Positions 36,773-45,768 of a DNA stretch of 64,000 bases are shown piece after piece. Made by a program: the position numbers and the translations under genes. Source of the stretch: Leptodesmis sichuanensis A121 (GTDB taxonomy: Bacteria; Cyanobacteriota; Cyanobacteriia; Leptolyngbyales; Leptolyngbyaceae); the NCBI RefSeq assembly GCF_021379005.1, contig NZ_CP075171.1, forward strand, positions 2,232,001 to 2,296,000, in the 5' to 3' direction. The notes under the pieces are model-generated. The model was given only the letters and a program-made list of their open reading frames with translations, was not told where the DNA came from and ran no database searches. Within the stretch, counting starts at the first letter, position 1. Each line of letters opens with the position of its first letter.

Positions 36773-37828
36773 ATGCCCTCTATGACGTTTGATCCAACCT
36801 TTACCGCAAAATTAGCGGCTGCCGCCGATCGGCTGACGTATCTGCTAGACCAGTTTCATCAACCTCGGGTGTTAGTGATCGGAGACTTGTGCCTGGATGA
36901 GTTTCTCACAGGACAGGTAGAACGCCTTTCCCGGGAAGCTCCAGTGCTGATCATTCGCCATGAACACACCCGCCAAGTGGCTGGCGGGGGAGCCAATGCG
37001 GTGTACAACCTGGCGAAGTTGGGGGCGCAGGTGAAGGCGGCTGGCATCGTTGGAAAAGACGAACAAGGAAAGGCATTACGCCACATCTTTGAGACGGCAG
37101 GAATTAATACGGAGGGGATGTTGCTGGACGGCGATCGCCCCACAGTGACGAAAACCCGTATCTCCGGTCATGCCCGACAGTCAGTCACGCAGCAAATTGT
37201 TCGGGTCGATCGCAAATCCGACGAGCTACCGTCTCAAGTCTTGCAGGAGCAACTGGCCGACTACATTCAGCAGAACTTGAGCCAGGTGGATGCCGTCGTG
37301 TGCTCTGATTATGGAGACGGCACCCTCTCTGCCCCTGTGATTGCAGCGGCCCTATCCCATCCTCTCAGTGTCGTTGATGCCCAAAAGCAGTTACAGCGCT
37401 ATCAGGGAGCCACCATCTTCACCCCCAATCTGCCTGAGGCCGAACAAGCGGTTGGCTATCCCCTGGGAGATGGCACCGACCTGGCCCTCATTTGCCAGGG
37501 TGGCAAGGATCTGATTCAAGCCACACAAGCCCAACAGATCCTCATTACTCGTGGTGGAGAAGGGATGAGTCTAATCCATTGTGATGGCAGTGCACACCAC
37601 ATTCCTGCCTTTAACCGCACCGATGTGTTTGATGTAACAGGCGCAGGAGATACCGTAGTGGCAGCACTCACCCTGGGTTTAATTTTGGGAGCCTCACCCT
37701 GGGAAGCGGCGGTATTGGGCAATTTGGCAGCCAGTATTGTGGTGCGTCAATTTGGTACCAGTACAACGTCTCCAACTGAAATGAAAGCGGCTCTCCATCT
37801 GCTGCTTGAGGAGTTAGGGGAAGCATAG
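36773..37828 (+). CDS. PfkB-family sugar kinase, HldE/RfaE1-like
   Basis: A 351-residue ribokinase-fold enzyme like the kinase half of HldE, which phosphorylates heptose-7-phosphate. The N-terminal block VLVIGDLCLDEFLTGQVERLSREAPV and the gly-rich ARQVAGGGANAVYNLAKLG are typical. The C-terminal catalytic motif DVTGAGDTVVAALTLG holds the base Asp. No nucleotidyltransferase half is present. Whether it makes a heptose or another sugar phosphate is unknown. A 287-base gap without a recognised gene precedes it. Confidence 0.88.
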   Translation: MPSMTFDPTFTAKLAAAADRLTYLLDQFHQPRVLVIGDLCLDEFLTGQVERLSREAPVLIIRHEHTRQVAGGGANAVYNLAKLGAQVKAAGIVGKDEQGKALRHIFETAGINTEGMLLDGDRPTVTKTRISGHARQSVTQQIVRVDRKSDELPSQVLQEQLADYIQQNLSQVDAVVCSDYGDGTLSAPVIAAALSHPLSVVDAQKQLQRYQGATIFTPNLPEAEQAVGYPLGDGTDLALICQGGKDLIQATQAQQILITRGGEGMSLIHCDGSAHHIPAFNRTDVFDVTGAGDTVVAALTLGLILGASPWEAAVLGNLAASIVVRQFGTSTTSPTEMKAALHLLLEELGEA

Positions 37829-37961
37829 GGATGGGGCATCAGGAATTGAGGATTGAGGGTGCTTCATTAAAGTAACGAGATCTTTACAAGAACTTCATTT
37901 CAGTTCTTCGGATGAACTGCTGAGGGATAGGAATAAGGGAATGGTAGATGCACCCTGATTC

Positions 37962-37992
37962 AATCCCTGGCAGTTTTGTCAGGGATTTTTTT
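37962..37992 (+). terminator. Intrinsic terminator
   Basis: aatccctg (37962-37969) pairs with cagggatt (37980-37987), loop of ten bases, followed by a T run to 37992. It lies 134 bases after the PfkB gene, the only + strand gene upstream. Confidence 0.8.
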
Positions 37993-37999
37993 AACTTTG

Positions 38000-38032
38000 T
38001 TCAAGTCCAGAACCGTGTTTCTCTATTTAGCT
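38000..38032 (+). repeat. 65-bp palindromic repeat, half-copy D
   Basis: ttcaagtccagaaccgtgtt with tctctatttagc matches one half of the family in copy A orientation. It follows the terminator directly. The other half is missing. Confidence 0.6.
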
Positions 38033-38113
38033 CTACTGCTCCATTGACTGAGACGCGGCTAGGCGATCGACGATCGTTTCACCTCCTACCTGAGTTTCTG
38101 GATGACGGATATA

Positions 38114-38338
38114 TCACCAGATCCAGATGATCAATACAGCCTGGAAGGGAAGCCGATCCCAATGCAGGATTGGATGATAGGGAATACCTTCAATGGGAAT
38201 GATGTGAAGCGCTTGATGAATATTGGCTGGAAAAACCGCAATAAATAGAGCAATTAAGTCCCAGGCAGCAGTAACACTCACCAGCGGAATCATCAAGTCA
38301 ATCGCTTCTAAAATCTCCAAGACTCCACTGATATACAC
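38114..38338 (-). pseudogene. DoxX-family membrane protein remnant, 5'-truncated
   Basis: The 74 codons encode VYISGVLEILEAIDLMIPLVSVTAAWDLIALFIAVFPANIHQALHIIPIEGIPYHPILHWDRLPFQAVLI, the C-terminal half of DoxX-type four-helix membrane proteins. The expected N-terminal helices are absent: upstream in frame only eight codons are open before a stop near 38362. The C-terminus also ends a few residues early after IIWIW. The best reading is a decayed or truncated gene. A small functional fragment cannot be excluded. Confidence 0.6.
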
Positions 38339-38420
38339 TAATGAAACTGGATAAAGAAACTAAGACGGTACAATTCGGACATATTACTCTGGTCTAATAA
38401 AGTGAGTCATCCCAAATAAC

Positions 38421-38453
38421 AGGATGGGCACGGCATTTCCCTTTGCCCATCCT
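38421..38453 (+). repeat. Hairpin aggatgggca / tgcccatcct
   Basis: A perfect 10-bp inverted repeat with a 13-base loop, followed by acgtttttt. It could terminate + strand transcription, yet no + strand gene is near. The same kind of hairpin is common in cyanobacterial intergenic DNA. Low-complexity tcatttgtc repeats follow at 38505-38530 in the 277-base gap, which otherwise holds nothing recognised. Confidence 0.55.
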
Positions 38454-38615
38454 ACGTTTTTTCCAATTTGCAAGTGGAAAGAAATGCTAGATAAGGGAGT
38501 TACTTGTCATTTGTCCTCTGTCATTTGTAGACGGTTTCTAATCAACAACGAATGACCAATGACAATGACAGTTTCGATCTAGCAATTAATAACACCAACC
38601 TGCTTAGTTAGCAGC

Positions 38616-39158
38616 TTAGTCGATCGCCTGATTCACAACCTCAGGTACGGCTTCTTTCGCATCGTTCAGGTTTTGCTTCAGGTTACGCATCCCGCGTTGT
38701 GTTCCGGCGGAAACTTCGTCTTTCATCTGTTGTGCCCGGTTGCCCAGGTTACGGGCAACGTCACCCAGTTGACCGGGAATATCCCGATCGCTCAGGTTGT
38801 CGATCGCTTCTTTGGGATTAGCAGCCTGCTTTTCCAGATGCTGAGAAGATCTTTGAATGGTTTTCTCGGTTTGGGCTTTGTTGGCATCCCGGTCATATTT
38901 GACATCATCGTTGTAGAGGTTCATGCCGCCTTGACGCTGCTGAGTTGGGGCGTACAATTCCCGTTGTAGGCCAGTACTTTTGTCATAAGGGCTGCTGCCG
39001 CTGTTAACTCCAGTTTCACTGGCCATGGAACTGCCTGCACAAGCCGTGCTGGTAAGTAGAAGCAATCCTGCAAAAACTACAATTAAAGCTTGTTTCAGGC
39101 GAAAGAATTTAACCAAAGAAGCAATACGGGCGATCGCTCCAGAAATCAGATTGTTCAT
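38616..39158 (-). CDS. Lipoprotein with amphipathic helices (DUF6658-like)
   Basis: A 180-residue protein with a signal peptide and a lipobox ending at Cys40 (LTSTAC). The mature region holds many charged residues; residues 90-175 form amphipathic helices (GQLGDVARNLGNRAQQMKDEV, GMRNLKQNLNDAKEAVPEVV). Similar low-complexity helical lipoproteins are widespread in cyanobacteria, and function is unknown. It is probably attached to the thylakoid or cell membrane facing the lumen or periplasm. The gene is separated from ycf46 by about 117 bases and shares its strand. Confidence 0.72.
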   Translation of the reverse strand: MNNLISGAIARIASLVKFFRLKQALIVVFAGLLLLTSTACAGSSMASETGVNSGSSPYDKSTGLQRELYAPTQQRQGGMNLYNDDVKYDRDANKAQTEKTIQRSSQHLEKQAANPKEAIDNLSDRDIPGQLGDVARNLGNRAQQMKDEVSAGTQRGMRNLKQNLNDAKEAVPEVVNQAID

Positions 39159-39275
39159 AACTATTCTCCATGGTGCTGCGTTTATTCGTCCTTTGATTGG
39201 ACTCGCATTCCACAGTAACGATGGAGAAACTACCTTCTCATCCAGCTAAAGTCATAAAGGTAAGTTTGGATAAAA

Positions 39276-40799
39276 TCAGTCGGATTGCTGAATTTGCTGC
39301 TGAATCCGCGTACTGAGGGGACTGTGCTTGGAAGCCAGACGAGCCTTACCGGAAGCCGCCCAATCCTGAAGAAATTTGATTTGCTCCTGAGCGGTACGGG
39401 CAAGCGGAATCACCTGACTGGCTGCTTCCAAAATGTCATCCGTGGTGAAGTCTCGATTTTGGCTGAATCCAATATGCATTGCTTCGACCAGGGTTTGCTC
39501 AATTTCGGCCCCTGAAAAATCTGGTGTTTCGTAGGCCAGACGATCGATGTCATAGGATTTTAACGTGTGGGGCCGCAGTCGTTCCAGATGGACAGCGAAA
39601 ATCGCTTTACGTTCGTCCTGAGTTGGCAAGCCGACAAAGAAGATTTCATCAAAGCGGCCCTTCCGCAGCATTTCGGGAGGCAGGGATTGAATATTGTTGG
39701 CCGTGGCGACCACAAATACCGGAGTCGTCTTCTCGGCCAGCCAGGTAATGAAGGTGCCAAATACCCGATTGCTGGTTCCGGCATCTCCTCGGCTATCCAT
39801 TCCAGAAAAAGCCTTGTCGATTTCATCAATCCACAGCACACAGGGGGCGAGTGCTTCAGCCAGTTGAATCATTTGCCGGGTGCGGGATTCCGATTCCCCA
39901 ACCAATCCGGCAAACAAACGACCCACATCTAAGCGCAGCAAGGGTAAATGCCAGTGGTGCGCGATCGCTTTCGCCGTCAGAGATTTTCCAGTTCCCTGAA
40001 TCCCTACCAGTAAGAGTCCACGCGGATGGGGCAAGCCGTACTGCCGCGCCCGCTCAGAAAAAGCTCCGCCTCGACGCAGTAGCCAATCTTTCAAATTATC
40101 TAATCCGCCAATATCAGAAATGTTAGTTTCGGTGGGATAAAAATCCAGAATCTGAGTTTGCCGGATCGTCTGCCGTTTTTCTTCTAGAATCAGATCCACA
40201 TCTTCAGGCCGCAGTTCTCCATGAGTGGCGATCGCCCGTGCTAACACCCGTCGGATGCGTTCAATAGACAGCCCCTGGCAGGAACGCACCAATTCATCCA
40301 GCGCACGGACTTCCATCGACTGATTGGTAGTGTTCAGGAGCCGTTCAATCTCGGCCTGGATTTCACTTCCTTGCGGTAGCGGAAATTCCACGACGGTCAG
40401 CACTTCGCTCAGGTCTTCGGGAATGGCAATCTGGGGCGATACGATCACAATATTCTTGGGTTGGGATTTCAGCGATCGGGCCAGGTTGCGTAGTTTCCGG
40501 GCAACAGAGACATCTTCCAAAAAGCGATGAAAATCCCGCAACACAAAAATAGCTGGAGCACCAGCAGGCAATTTCTCAATAAATTCCAGAGCCTGCAACG
40601 GATTTCGTTTGCCAAAGCCTTCATCATTGGGGTTGCCGTGATAGCCATCGACAAAATCCCAGGTATAAATCGCCCGATTCCCCTGCTGTTTGCCGGACTG
40701 GGCGATCGCCCCTTCGACCCGTTCTTCTTCTTGAGTGGGAATATAAATCAGCGGATACCGTGCCCGCAGCAGTAACTCAAACTCTTCACTGAAGCTCAT
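39276..40799 (-). CDS. ycf46: Ycf46-family AAA ATPase
   Basis: A 507-residue AAA+ protein related to the plastid-encoded Ycf46. N-terminal residues 1-220 form a helical domain with a degenerate ATPase-like fold ([20 protein letters not shown]). The AAA module follows: Walker A GIQGTGKS (about 266-273), Walker [13 protein letters not shown] and the sensor and arginine finger motifs ([24 protein letters not shown]). In cyanobacteria the family has been linked to CO2 use or photosynthesis regulation. It probably forms a hexamer. The C-terminus is short and Gln/Ser-rich. Confidence 0.93.
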   Translation of the reverse strand: MSFSEEFELLLRARYPLIYIPTQEEERVEGAIAQSGKQQGNRAIYTWDFVDGYHGNPNDEGFGKRNPLQALEFIEKLPAGAPAIFVLRDFHRFLEDVSVARKLRNLARSLKSQPKNIVIVSPQIAIPEDLSEVLTVVEFPLPQGSEIQAEIERLLNTTNQSMEVRALDELVRSCQGLSIERIRRVLARAIATHGELRPEDVDLILEEKRQTIRQTQILDFYPTETNISDIGGLDNLKDWLLRRGGAFSERARQYGLPHPRGLLLVGIQGTGKSLTAKAIAHHWHLPLLRLDVGRLFAGLVGESESRTRQMIQLAEALAPCVLWIDEIDKAFSGMDSRGDAGTSNRVFGTFITWLAEKTTPVFVVATANNIQSLPPEMLRKGRFDEIFFVGLPTQDERKAIFAVHLERLRPHTLKSYDIDRLAYETPDFSGAEIEQTLVEAMHIGFSQNRDFTTDDILEAASQVIPLARTAQEQIKFLQDWAASGKARLASKHSPLSTRIQQQIQQSD

Positions 40800-40898
40800 A
40801 GAACGTAAATTGGAATGAACGATTCAGAATCAACGGCGATCGCCATCAGTCTTCCCCCATTCTCCCTTCTTTCGTCCGTTTCCGTGCCTCTACTCAGG

Positions 40899-41237
40899 TC
40901 ATCTGACCAATGCTACTAACTGAGCCACAGTTTCAGCTTGAATTCTCGCAACCTCGGTCTGCTGCTTAAACGACTCCGCCTGCTGTTTTGTTGCCGCAGT
41001 TTGTTCCTGAATCATTAGCTTCATCTCTAACAACCCTTCCGTCAGGTGACCTACCTGGTCAATCAGGGTATCCAGCTTGTAGTTGTGTTGATTTGATGAC
41101 TGAGCTAGTTGAGCTACCTGATCAATCAGGGTATCTAGCTTAGAGTTGTGTTGGTTAGAGGATTGAGCCAGTTGAGCCGTCGCTTGAGCTAACTGAGTTA
41201 AGAGAGCCTGAATATTGGATCCCGATGGGGTCGTCAT
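40899..41237 (-). CDS. Coiled-coil protein with a tandem 21-residue repeat
   Basis: A protein of about 112 residues from ATG 41237 (MTTPSGSNIQ); an ATG at 41282 would overlap the DUF177 stop by 4 bases and add 15 residues. The sequence is nearly all helical and heptad-like. QLAQSSNQHN-KLDTLIDQV appears twice in a row, encoded by a 63-bp direct duplication (41051-41176). The C-terminus (KQQAESFKQQTEVARIQAETVAQLVALV) continues the coil. It is the last gene of the rpmH operon strand. Function unknown. Confidence 0.6.
   Translation of the reverse strand: MTTPSGSNIQALLTQLAQATAQLAQSSNQHNSKLDTLIDQVAQLAQSSNQHNYKLDTLIDQVGHLTEGLLEMKLMIQEQTAATKQQAESFKQQTEVARIQAETVAQLVALVR
41051..41176 (-). repeat. Two tandem 63-bp repeats inside the coiled-coil gene
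   Basis: The units 41051-41113 and 41114-41176 start ctacctg(g/a)tcaatcaggg and are about 85 percent identical. The period is a multiple of three, so the frame is kept and a 21-residue unit (three heptads) is duplicated. Confidence 0.85.
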
Positions 41238-41278
41238 ACGAGCAGGACTGGACAATAAAATCGTTAAGCCAGAATACA

Positions 41279-41800
41279 TCAATTCTGACTAAACAGTTGA
41301 TCCTTTAAGGACTCCAGGCCAGCCCAGCGCCGATCGCCCCCAGACTTAGAGGATTGTTCTGATTCTGGGAGAGGAATTCCGGGACACTCGGCATCACAGA
41401 GTTTGCGTTGGGGAATTTCTAGACACAGTTGCTCGTACAACCATTCACCCGGATCAAAGTAGCCTGTCGGAGAAAGGCTTTCCACCAGATCTTCGGAGTC
41501 AATTTCTCGATCCAGCACAATGGGGGCCAGATCGTCCGCGGCTTCATCCAGCCAGATCAGTTCAGAAGGGGAGATGGACAGTTTGTAATTATATTGCTGC
41601 AAACAGCGATCGCAGGTGAGGGTAATAATTGTTTCCGCTTTGGCATCGACTTCCAGGTAATTGCCCTGGTGCTTTACCCGCACCCAACCCTGAACCGGAG
41701 TGAGAGTCTCCAACCCCGGAATGGGTTCATCAATTTGAACGACTTCGGTTTGCTCTGGTGCTCGCGTCAGACGAGGAATATGAATTGGTTCGATAGCCAT
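41279..41800 (-). CDS. DUF177 (YceD-like) protein
   Basis: A 173-residue protein of the YceD/DUF177 family, which is linked to 23S rRNA accumulation and large-subunit biogenesis in bacteria and chloroplasts. The family core includes TLTCDRCLQQYNYKL, with a CxxC, and a late ESLSPTGYFDPGEWLYEQLCLEIPQRKLCDAECPG with the paired Cys motif. These four cysteines may bind a metal. Its place in the rpmH-rnpA-yidC-jag strand fits a ribosome role. It starts 36 bases after jag. Confidence 0.85.
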   Translation of the reverse strand: MAIEPIHIPRLTRAPEQTEVVQIDEPIPGLETLTPVQGWVRVKHQGNYLEVDAKAETIITLTCDRCLQQYNYKLSISPSELIWLDEAADDLAPIVLDREIDSEDLVESLSPTGYFDPGEWLYEQLCLEIPQRKLCDAECPGIPLPESEQSSKSGGDRRWAGLESLKDQLFSQN

Positions 41801-41836
41801 GAGTTCCTCCTCTCAACCTGGATGAATAGGAAATGG

Positions 41837-42340
41837 TTATGCTTCTTCCGCTTCTTCCCCCCGTAGCAGCCGCACTACCAGACGACGATCGGGTTCTTGT
41901 CCACGGCTGTAGGTTTCCAGGTCTGGATATTCTTTTAATATGGTATGCACTTGTCGCCGTTCTGCGGCGGATAAGGACTTGAGTTCAATTTCCCGATGAG
42001 TTTCTCGCGCTTGTTCCGCTGCCTCCTGCGCGATCGCCTGCAGTTCTGCATGACGACGCTCTCGATATCCTGCCAGGTCAACCGTGTAGGCCCCCTGTTC
42101 TTCTGCCGAAACTCCCAAATTGAGGGTGGTATTGGCCAGGTATTGAATGGAGTCCAACACAGAGCCGTTGGGGCCTGTTAACTGCTGAATCTGTTCTGGA
42201 GTCAGGGTCGAGTCATCAATGACAAGCCAGCAACTTTCCTCCCATGAAGTGGGACTGGCCTGAGTCTTCACCTGAGTAGAAACTCCTGCCAAATCCAGTA
42301 ACTGCTGTAACCACTGCTGACCTCGTTGCTCTCGATTCAT
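41837..42340 (-). CDS. jag: KH/R3H-domain RNA-binding protein (Jag/KhpB-like)
   Basis: A 167-residue protein. A KH-like region (SCWLVIDDSTLTPEQIQQLTGPNGSVLDSIQYLANTTLN) precedes an R3H domain (RETHREIELKSLSAAERRQVHTILKEYPDLETYSRGQEPDRRLVVR). Jag/KhpB proteins bind RNA and lie beside yidC in many bacteria. The Jag N-terminal domain of Firmicutes is absent. The C-terminus ends in an acidic RGEEAEEA. It lies 65 bases after yidC and 36 bases before the DUF177 gene. Confidence 0.9.
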   Translation of the reverse strand: MNREQRGQQWLQQLLDLAGVSTQVKTQASPTSWEESCWLVIDDSTLTPEQIQQLTGPNGSVLDSIQYLANTTLNLGVSAEEQGAYTVDLAGYRERRHAELQAIAQEAAEQARETHREIELKSLSAAERRQVHTILKEYPDLETYSRGQEPDRRLVVRLLRGEEAEEA

Positions 42341-42405
42341 ATCAGTTCACTCCTTCCCCGTTCACCATTGCCATTGCCAAAACGTGACTTTCATGGGTTG
42401 ACAGA

Positions 42406-43818
42406 CTAGCTCTGTGGCTTTTTCTTGGCCTGGTCAGGATTCTTTTTCGGTGGAGTTGCTGGTTTCTTCGCCTGAGTTGACTCTTTTTTAGTTGGAGTCG
42501 AGTCCTTCTTGACCTGAGTTGACTCTTTTTGAGCGGGAGTGGATTGCGTCTTCTGCGTTGAAGTTGGCTCTTTCTTTGTCACGATCGTTGAATCTTTCTT
42601 GGCCTGTGCTGGTTCCTTCTTAGCTGGCTCTGCATCTTTTTTCACAGGAACAGGCGTATCCTTTTTAGCCGCAACAGGTTCCTTCTTTGCTTTGCCCGGT
42701 TCAAACGGTAAGGCATCTGAACCGTCTTTTCGTGCCGCCGCCTTCTCCTCAGCTTCCACCAGCTTCATCACTTCCTCCGGTAAAGGTTCCCGTGACAGGA
42801 TGAAGGTCTGCAGCGTCTGGAAGATGTTGGCGATCGACATATACATCAACACCCCAGCCGGTAAGGGGAAGAACAGGAACATTCCAGAAAAAATCACCGG
42901 GGTAATTTTGTTCACCGTGTCCTGATTTGGATTGCCAGAAGACCCCTGCCCTGACAGCAACTGGTTCACGTAGATGCTGATCCCAAAGAAGATAATCATG
43001 CCAATGATGTCCCAGTGCAGGGTGCCATCCGGGTCGATCGCACCCACTCGTCCCAGCTTGTCGATGAACAAGAAGCCTTTATCAGCGGCCAGACCAGGAA
43101 CCACAGCCTTAATCGTCACATCTCCCGGTTGGAGTGCCTGAATTGTCCCATCGTCATTGATTTTGACTTGCTCGGCTCCCTTCACCACTTCAAAGCGGGG
43201 AACTAACTTGTCGGCTTCTTCCGGATGTTCTGCCAGTAGAGTCTGCAGTGATTTCCCATCTGTAGTCTGAAACTCAACTTTGGTGGTTTCGCCTACAGCT
43301 AACTTCGTGCCACCAGGAGCGACTGCCGTAATCGGGGCATGAACACTATCAGCGATAAAAATGTTCTGCGGGCTGGAGATGTATGCCTGGGGTTGAATCT
43401 GTTCAATTTGCTCTTTCGGCAGGATCTGGAAATTGATGTTGTAAGGGACATCGGAAAAAGGCGATCCCCGCAGGGTGGCAAACAGGGCAAACAGAACGGG
43501 CATTTGTAGCAGCAGAGGAAAGCAACCTGCCAGGGGATTTCCCAGTTCCTGCATGACCTTGGCCATTTCTTCTTGCTGTTTGGCCGGATCATTCTTATAC
43601 CGTTCGCGAATTTCCTGCTGCCGTTTCTGCATGACAGGCTGCACTACCTTCATGCGTCGCATATTCCGGATAGAGCCAGCACTCAGAGGATAGAGCGCAA
43701 AGCGAATGACCAGCGTTAGTGCCACGATCGCCAGACCATAGCTCGGCACAATCCCGTAGAAAAAATCCAGGATTGGCAGCATTACATTGTTGGAAAGAAA
43801 CCCAATACCAAAGTCCAT
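42406..43818 (-). CDS. yidC: Membrane protein insertase YidC/Oxa1
   Basis: A 470-residue insertase that places proteins into the thylakoid and plasma membranes. The first helix region ([36 protein letters not shown]) includes the conserved Arg in its groove; further segments are [36 protein letters not shown] and [28 protein letters not shown] large loop or lumenal domain lies between residues 135 and 270. The C-terminal 100 residues are a Lys/Thr/Pro tail of repeated KK(E/D)(S/P)T-like units, likely to contact ribosomes. ATG 43818 is preferred over the in-frame codon at 43890, as the 24 extra residues are unlike the family. Confidence 0.95.
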   Translation of the reverse strand: MDFGIGFLSNNVMLPILDFFYGIVPSYGLAIVALTLVIRFALYPLSAGSIRNMRRMKVVQPVMQKRQQEIRERYKNDPAKQQEEMAKVMQELGNPLAGCFPLLLQMPVLFALFATLRGSPFSDVPYNINFQILPKEQIEQIQPQAYISSPQNIFIADSVHAPITAVAPGGTKLAVGETTKVEFQTTDGKSLQTLLAEHPEEADKLVPRFEVVKGAEQVKINDDGTIQALQPGDVTIKAVVPGLAADKGFLFIDKLGRVGAIDPDGTLHWDIIGMIIFFGISIYVNQLLSGQGSSGNPNQDTVNKITPVIFSGMFLFFPLPAGVLMYMSIANIFQTLQTFILSREPLPEEVMKLVEAEEKAAARKDGSDALPFEPGKAKKEPVAAKKDTPVPVKKDAEPAKKEPAQAKKDSTIVTKKEPTSTQKTQSTPAQKESTQVKKDSTPTKKESTQAKKPATPPKKNPDQAKKKPQS

Positions 43819-43954
43819 TCGCTCTGTCCTGACCTCGTTTTCTGAGTGTGTTATCTCTAGTGGCTTAAGTTCAGCCGCAGCCGATCTCAATTATCCTCAA
43901 CCAGCATACCTGTTGGGGTTCAGTGGCCGACAAGTGCGGTTTTCACCCCTGTCC

Positions 43955-44353
43955 TTAACGCTGACTACCCAGTCCACCACTTTTTGCTTGGGCCGCTGGT
44001 GACAACTTTTCGTTGATGTAGCTGTAAATCTCGCGGAATTTAGGAATAGCCCGCAGCTCCAAGCGGCTACCGTCCTTTAAAGTGATCACCATGTCGCCCC
44101 AGCTTCCCAATCCACGAGGTACCGTGACCACTTTAGCAATTTCTGAGTAGACGATATCAGAGCGATCGCGTCCCATCCAGCCCCCTGTGACGGAAATGCG
44201 GCGGTTTGTGATCCGGTAGCGCAACCAAAGTGCCCGGACGATCGCACCAATGGTTAAAGGAATGCAGATGACAGTAAACCCTAACAAAATTCCAATGATC
44301 AGGTCGCCAATATGGGGACCACCGTCATAGAACACATCCTCTTTGATAGCCAT
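43955..44353 (-). CDS. Membrane-anchored bacterial PH-domain protein
   Basis: A 132-residue protein: after a short N-terminus (MAIKEDVFYDGGPHIGDL) a hydrophobic double segment (IIGILLGFTVICIPLTIGAIVRALWL) leads to a pleckstrin-like bPH2 domain (RYRITNRRISVTGGWMGRDRSDIVYSEIAKVV). It is conserved between rnpA and yidC in cyanobacteria. The ATG lies inside rnpA, overlapping its last 29 bases with a gagg site in front, so translation is probably coupled. Confidence 0.88.
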   Translation of the reverse strand: MAIKEDVFYDGGPHIGDLIIGILLGFTVICIPLTIGAIVRALWLRYRITNRRISVTGGWMGRDRSDIVYSEIAKVVTVPRGLGSWGDMVITLKDGSRLELRAIPKFREIYSYINEKLSPAAQAKSGGLGSQR

Positions 44354-44723
44354 GAAGCACCTCAGCGTCTACTAGCAACTGCTCTAATTCTTGCAGAAAT
44401 TGTAAGTAATCGCACTGAGTGGCCTGAGGATGAACAACAACCAGTAAATCCCAGCTTCCACCCATGAAGGGCAATAGTTGCCGCACAATTGCCTGGAGCC
44501 GTCGTCGAATGCGATTGCGAACCACTGCCCGTTTATCTACTTTCAGACTGATCGAGAACCCAATGCGGGTTGGTAACGGTTGAGAACTGGATGCATCGGA
44601 TGGGGAGGGCGATCGCCGCAGCACTCGTAACGTCAGATGAGCAGTTTTAAACCGTTTCCCTTGCTGATAGACCTGACTAAAGTCTTGCCGACGTTTAAGC
44701 CGATGAGCCTTTGGTAGTCCCAC
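44325..44723 (-). CDS. rnpA: Ribonuclease P protein component
   Basis: A 132-residue protein subunit that helps RNase P RNA cut 5' leaders from pre-tRNA. The start MGLPKAHRLKRRQDFSQVYQQGKRF is typical and the RNR motif is KRAVVRNRIRRRLQAIVRQ. The C-terminus (ATQCDYLQFLQELEQLLVDAEVLHGYQRG) follows the fold. It lies 28 bases after rpmH, the classical pairing. Confidence 0.95.
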   Translation of the reverse strand: MGLPKAHRLKRRQDFSQVYQQGKRFKTAHLTLRVLRRSPSPSDASSSQPLPTRIGFSISLKVDKRAVVRNRIRRRLQAIVRQLLPFMGGSWDLLVVVHPQATQCDYLQFLQELEQLLVDAEVLHGYQRGCVL

Positions 44724-44751
44724 TCCATTCGTTGCCTGTTACAGTTCTGCT

Positions 44752-44892
44752 TTAGGCAACCGCTAACCGTGCCCGTCCTTTTCTTCTCCGAGCTTTAAGC
44801 ACCCGTTGACCATTCTTGGTTCGCATCCGGGCACGAAACCCCGAAGTTCTCTTCCGTTTACGGCGAGTACCGCCCAAAGTGCGCTGAGTCAT
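44752..44892 (-). CDS. rpmH: 50S ribosomal protein L34
   Basis: A 46-residue basic protein, [19 protein letters not shown] and so on, with the L34 signature [12 protein letters not shown] and ending GRARLAVA. It is the first gene of the rpmH-rnpA-PH-yidC-jag-DUF177 series on the minus strand. About 140 bases with no other gene separate it from the DUF2808 gene. Confidence 0.96.
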   Translation of the reverse strand: MTQRTLGGTRRKRKRTSGFRARMRTKNGQRVLKARRRKGRARLAVA

Positions 44893-45030
44893 GGTTGATG
44901 TCTCCGAAGCTTCCCAAATATGTAAAAAATCACAGCTTACAATTTTAGCATTGTTGAGCCTGTGATTTTCAAGAAATATCTTTTGTAGGGGGAAGTTGCG
45001 TCTGTCGATCGTGGCAAAACCCGCCTCTAC

Positions 45031-45579
45031 CTAAGAAATTTGAATCACCCAGGTTCCCAGGTAACGTAAGAGTGGCACATCCCCTGGCGATATAATCTGG
45101 CAATTGAAGTAAAACATCCCGCCTGTGCTGGGGTTTCTGACATTACTAAGCTGGATTTCCACTCTGCTATTAGCTGGAACTGGTTCGGCAGGAAAAATCT
45201 CGATTAAGTTGTTGTCCTTGTTCCACTTCGCTTCTTCAATCTTGACGGACTTTCCCTGCACGATTAACTCAATTTCCTTTGGATCGAAGGAACCTCTGAA
45301 GTAGTCCGGGTATGAGATAGTGAACTGGGCTACAGCCAATTTCATCTTGCTGGCCGGAATTCTCAGCCGATAGCGATCCCAGCCGTTTGCTTTGCCGCCA
45401 AAATCCAGTCGGTAATTGAGGCTGTCCTCACCTTTCACTCCACCGAACAGTGTCAGTCCTGGTAATCCACTTTGGGCAAAACTCACCAGGGGAACAGTGC
45501 CAACTAAGCAAGTTGCGATCGCTAGACCGGAAAGAACTCGCCGCACAGGTAATCTCGATAGCATAGACTGTTTACCCAA
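45031..45579 (-). CDS. DUF2808 exported protein
   Basis: A 182-residue secreted protein with a signal peptide (RVLSGLAIATCLVGTVPLVSFAQ, cleavage near AQ-SG). The mature all-beta domain matches DUF2808 (YRLRIPASKMKLAVAQFTISYPDYFRGSFDPKEIELIV, then VELIV-type strands and GGMFYFNCQI). DUF2808 proteins are common in cyanobacteria and function is unknown. The start may be one of two Met (positions 1 and 6), with little consequence. It probably stands alone. Confidence 0.88.
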   Translation of the reverse strand: MGKQSMLSRLPVRRVLSGLAIATCLVGTVPLVSFAQSGLPGLTLFGGVKGEDSLNYRLDFGGKANGWDRYRLRIPASKMKLAVAQFTISYPDYFRGSFDPKEIELIVQGKSVKIEEAKWNKDNNLIEIFPAEPVPANSRVEIQLSNVRNPSTGGMFYFNCQIISPGDVPLLRYLGTWVIQIS

Positions 45580-45768
45580 TACAAAAACTTCTCACAAAAC
45601 AATAATTTTGTGGAGCTTAATTTACTTTGACTTTAGCAGATTGTGTCAGAAGTCATGGAACCCATCTGCACTCTCCTTCAGAGACAGATATGAATCAAAA
45701 ATAGTTCCTGGCTTGGCTCTCTTTCTACGCTAAACTGCGATTATCGCTACCCTTAGGAGTGGCTCATA

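Noticed and set aside
41051-41176. Tandem repeats considered as a CRISPR array
   Set aside because: Two adjacent 63-bp units with no spacers, inside a coding sequence; no cas genes in the window.
42406-42750. Lys-rich tail of YidC considered as a separate gene or frameshift artefact
   Set aside because: The frame is continuous with the insertase and basic tails are common in YidC of this type.
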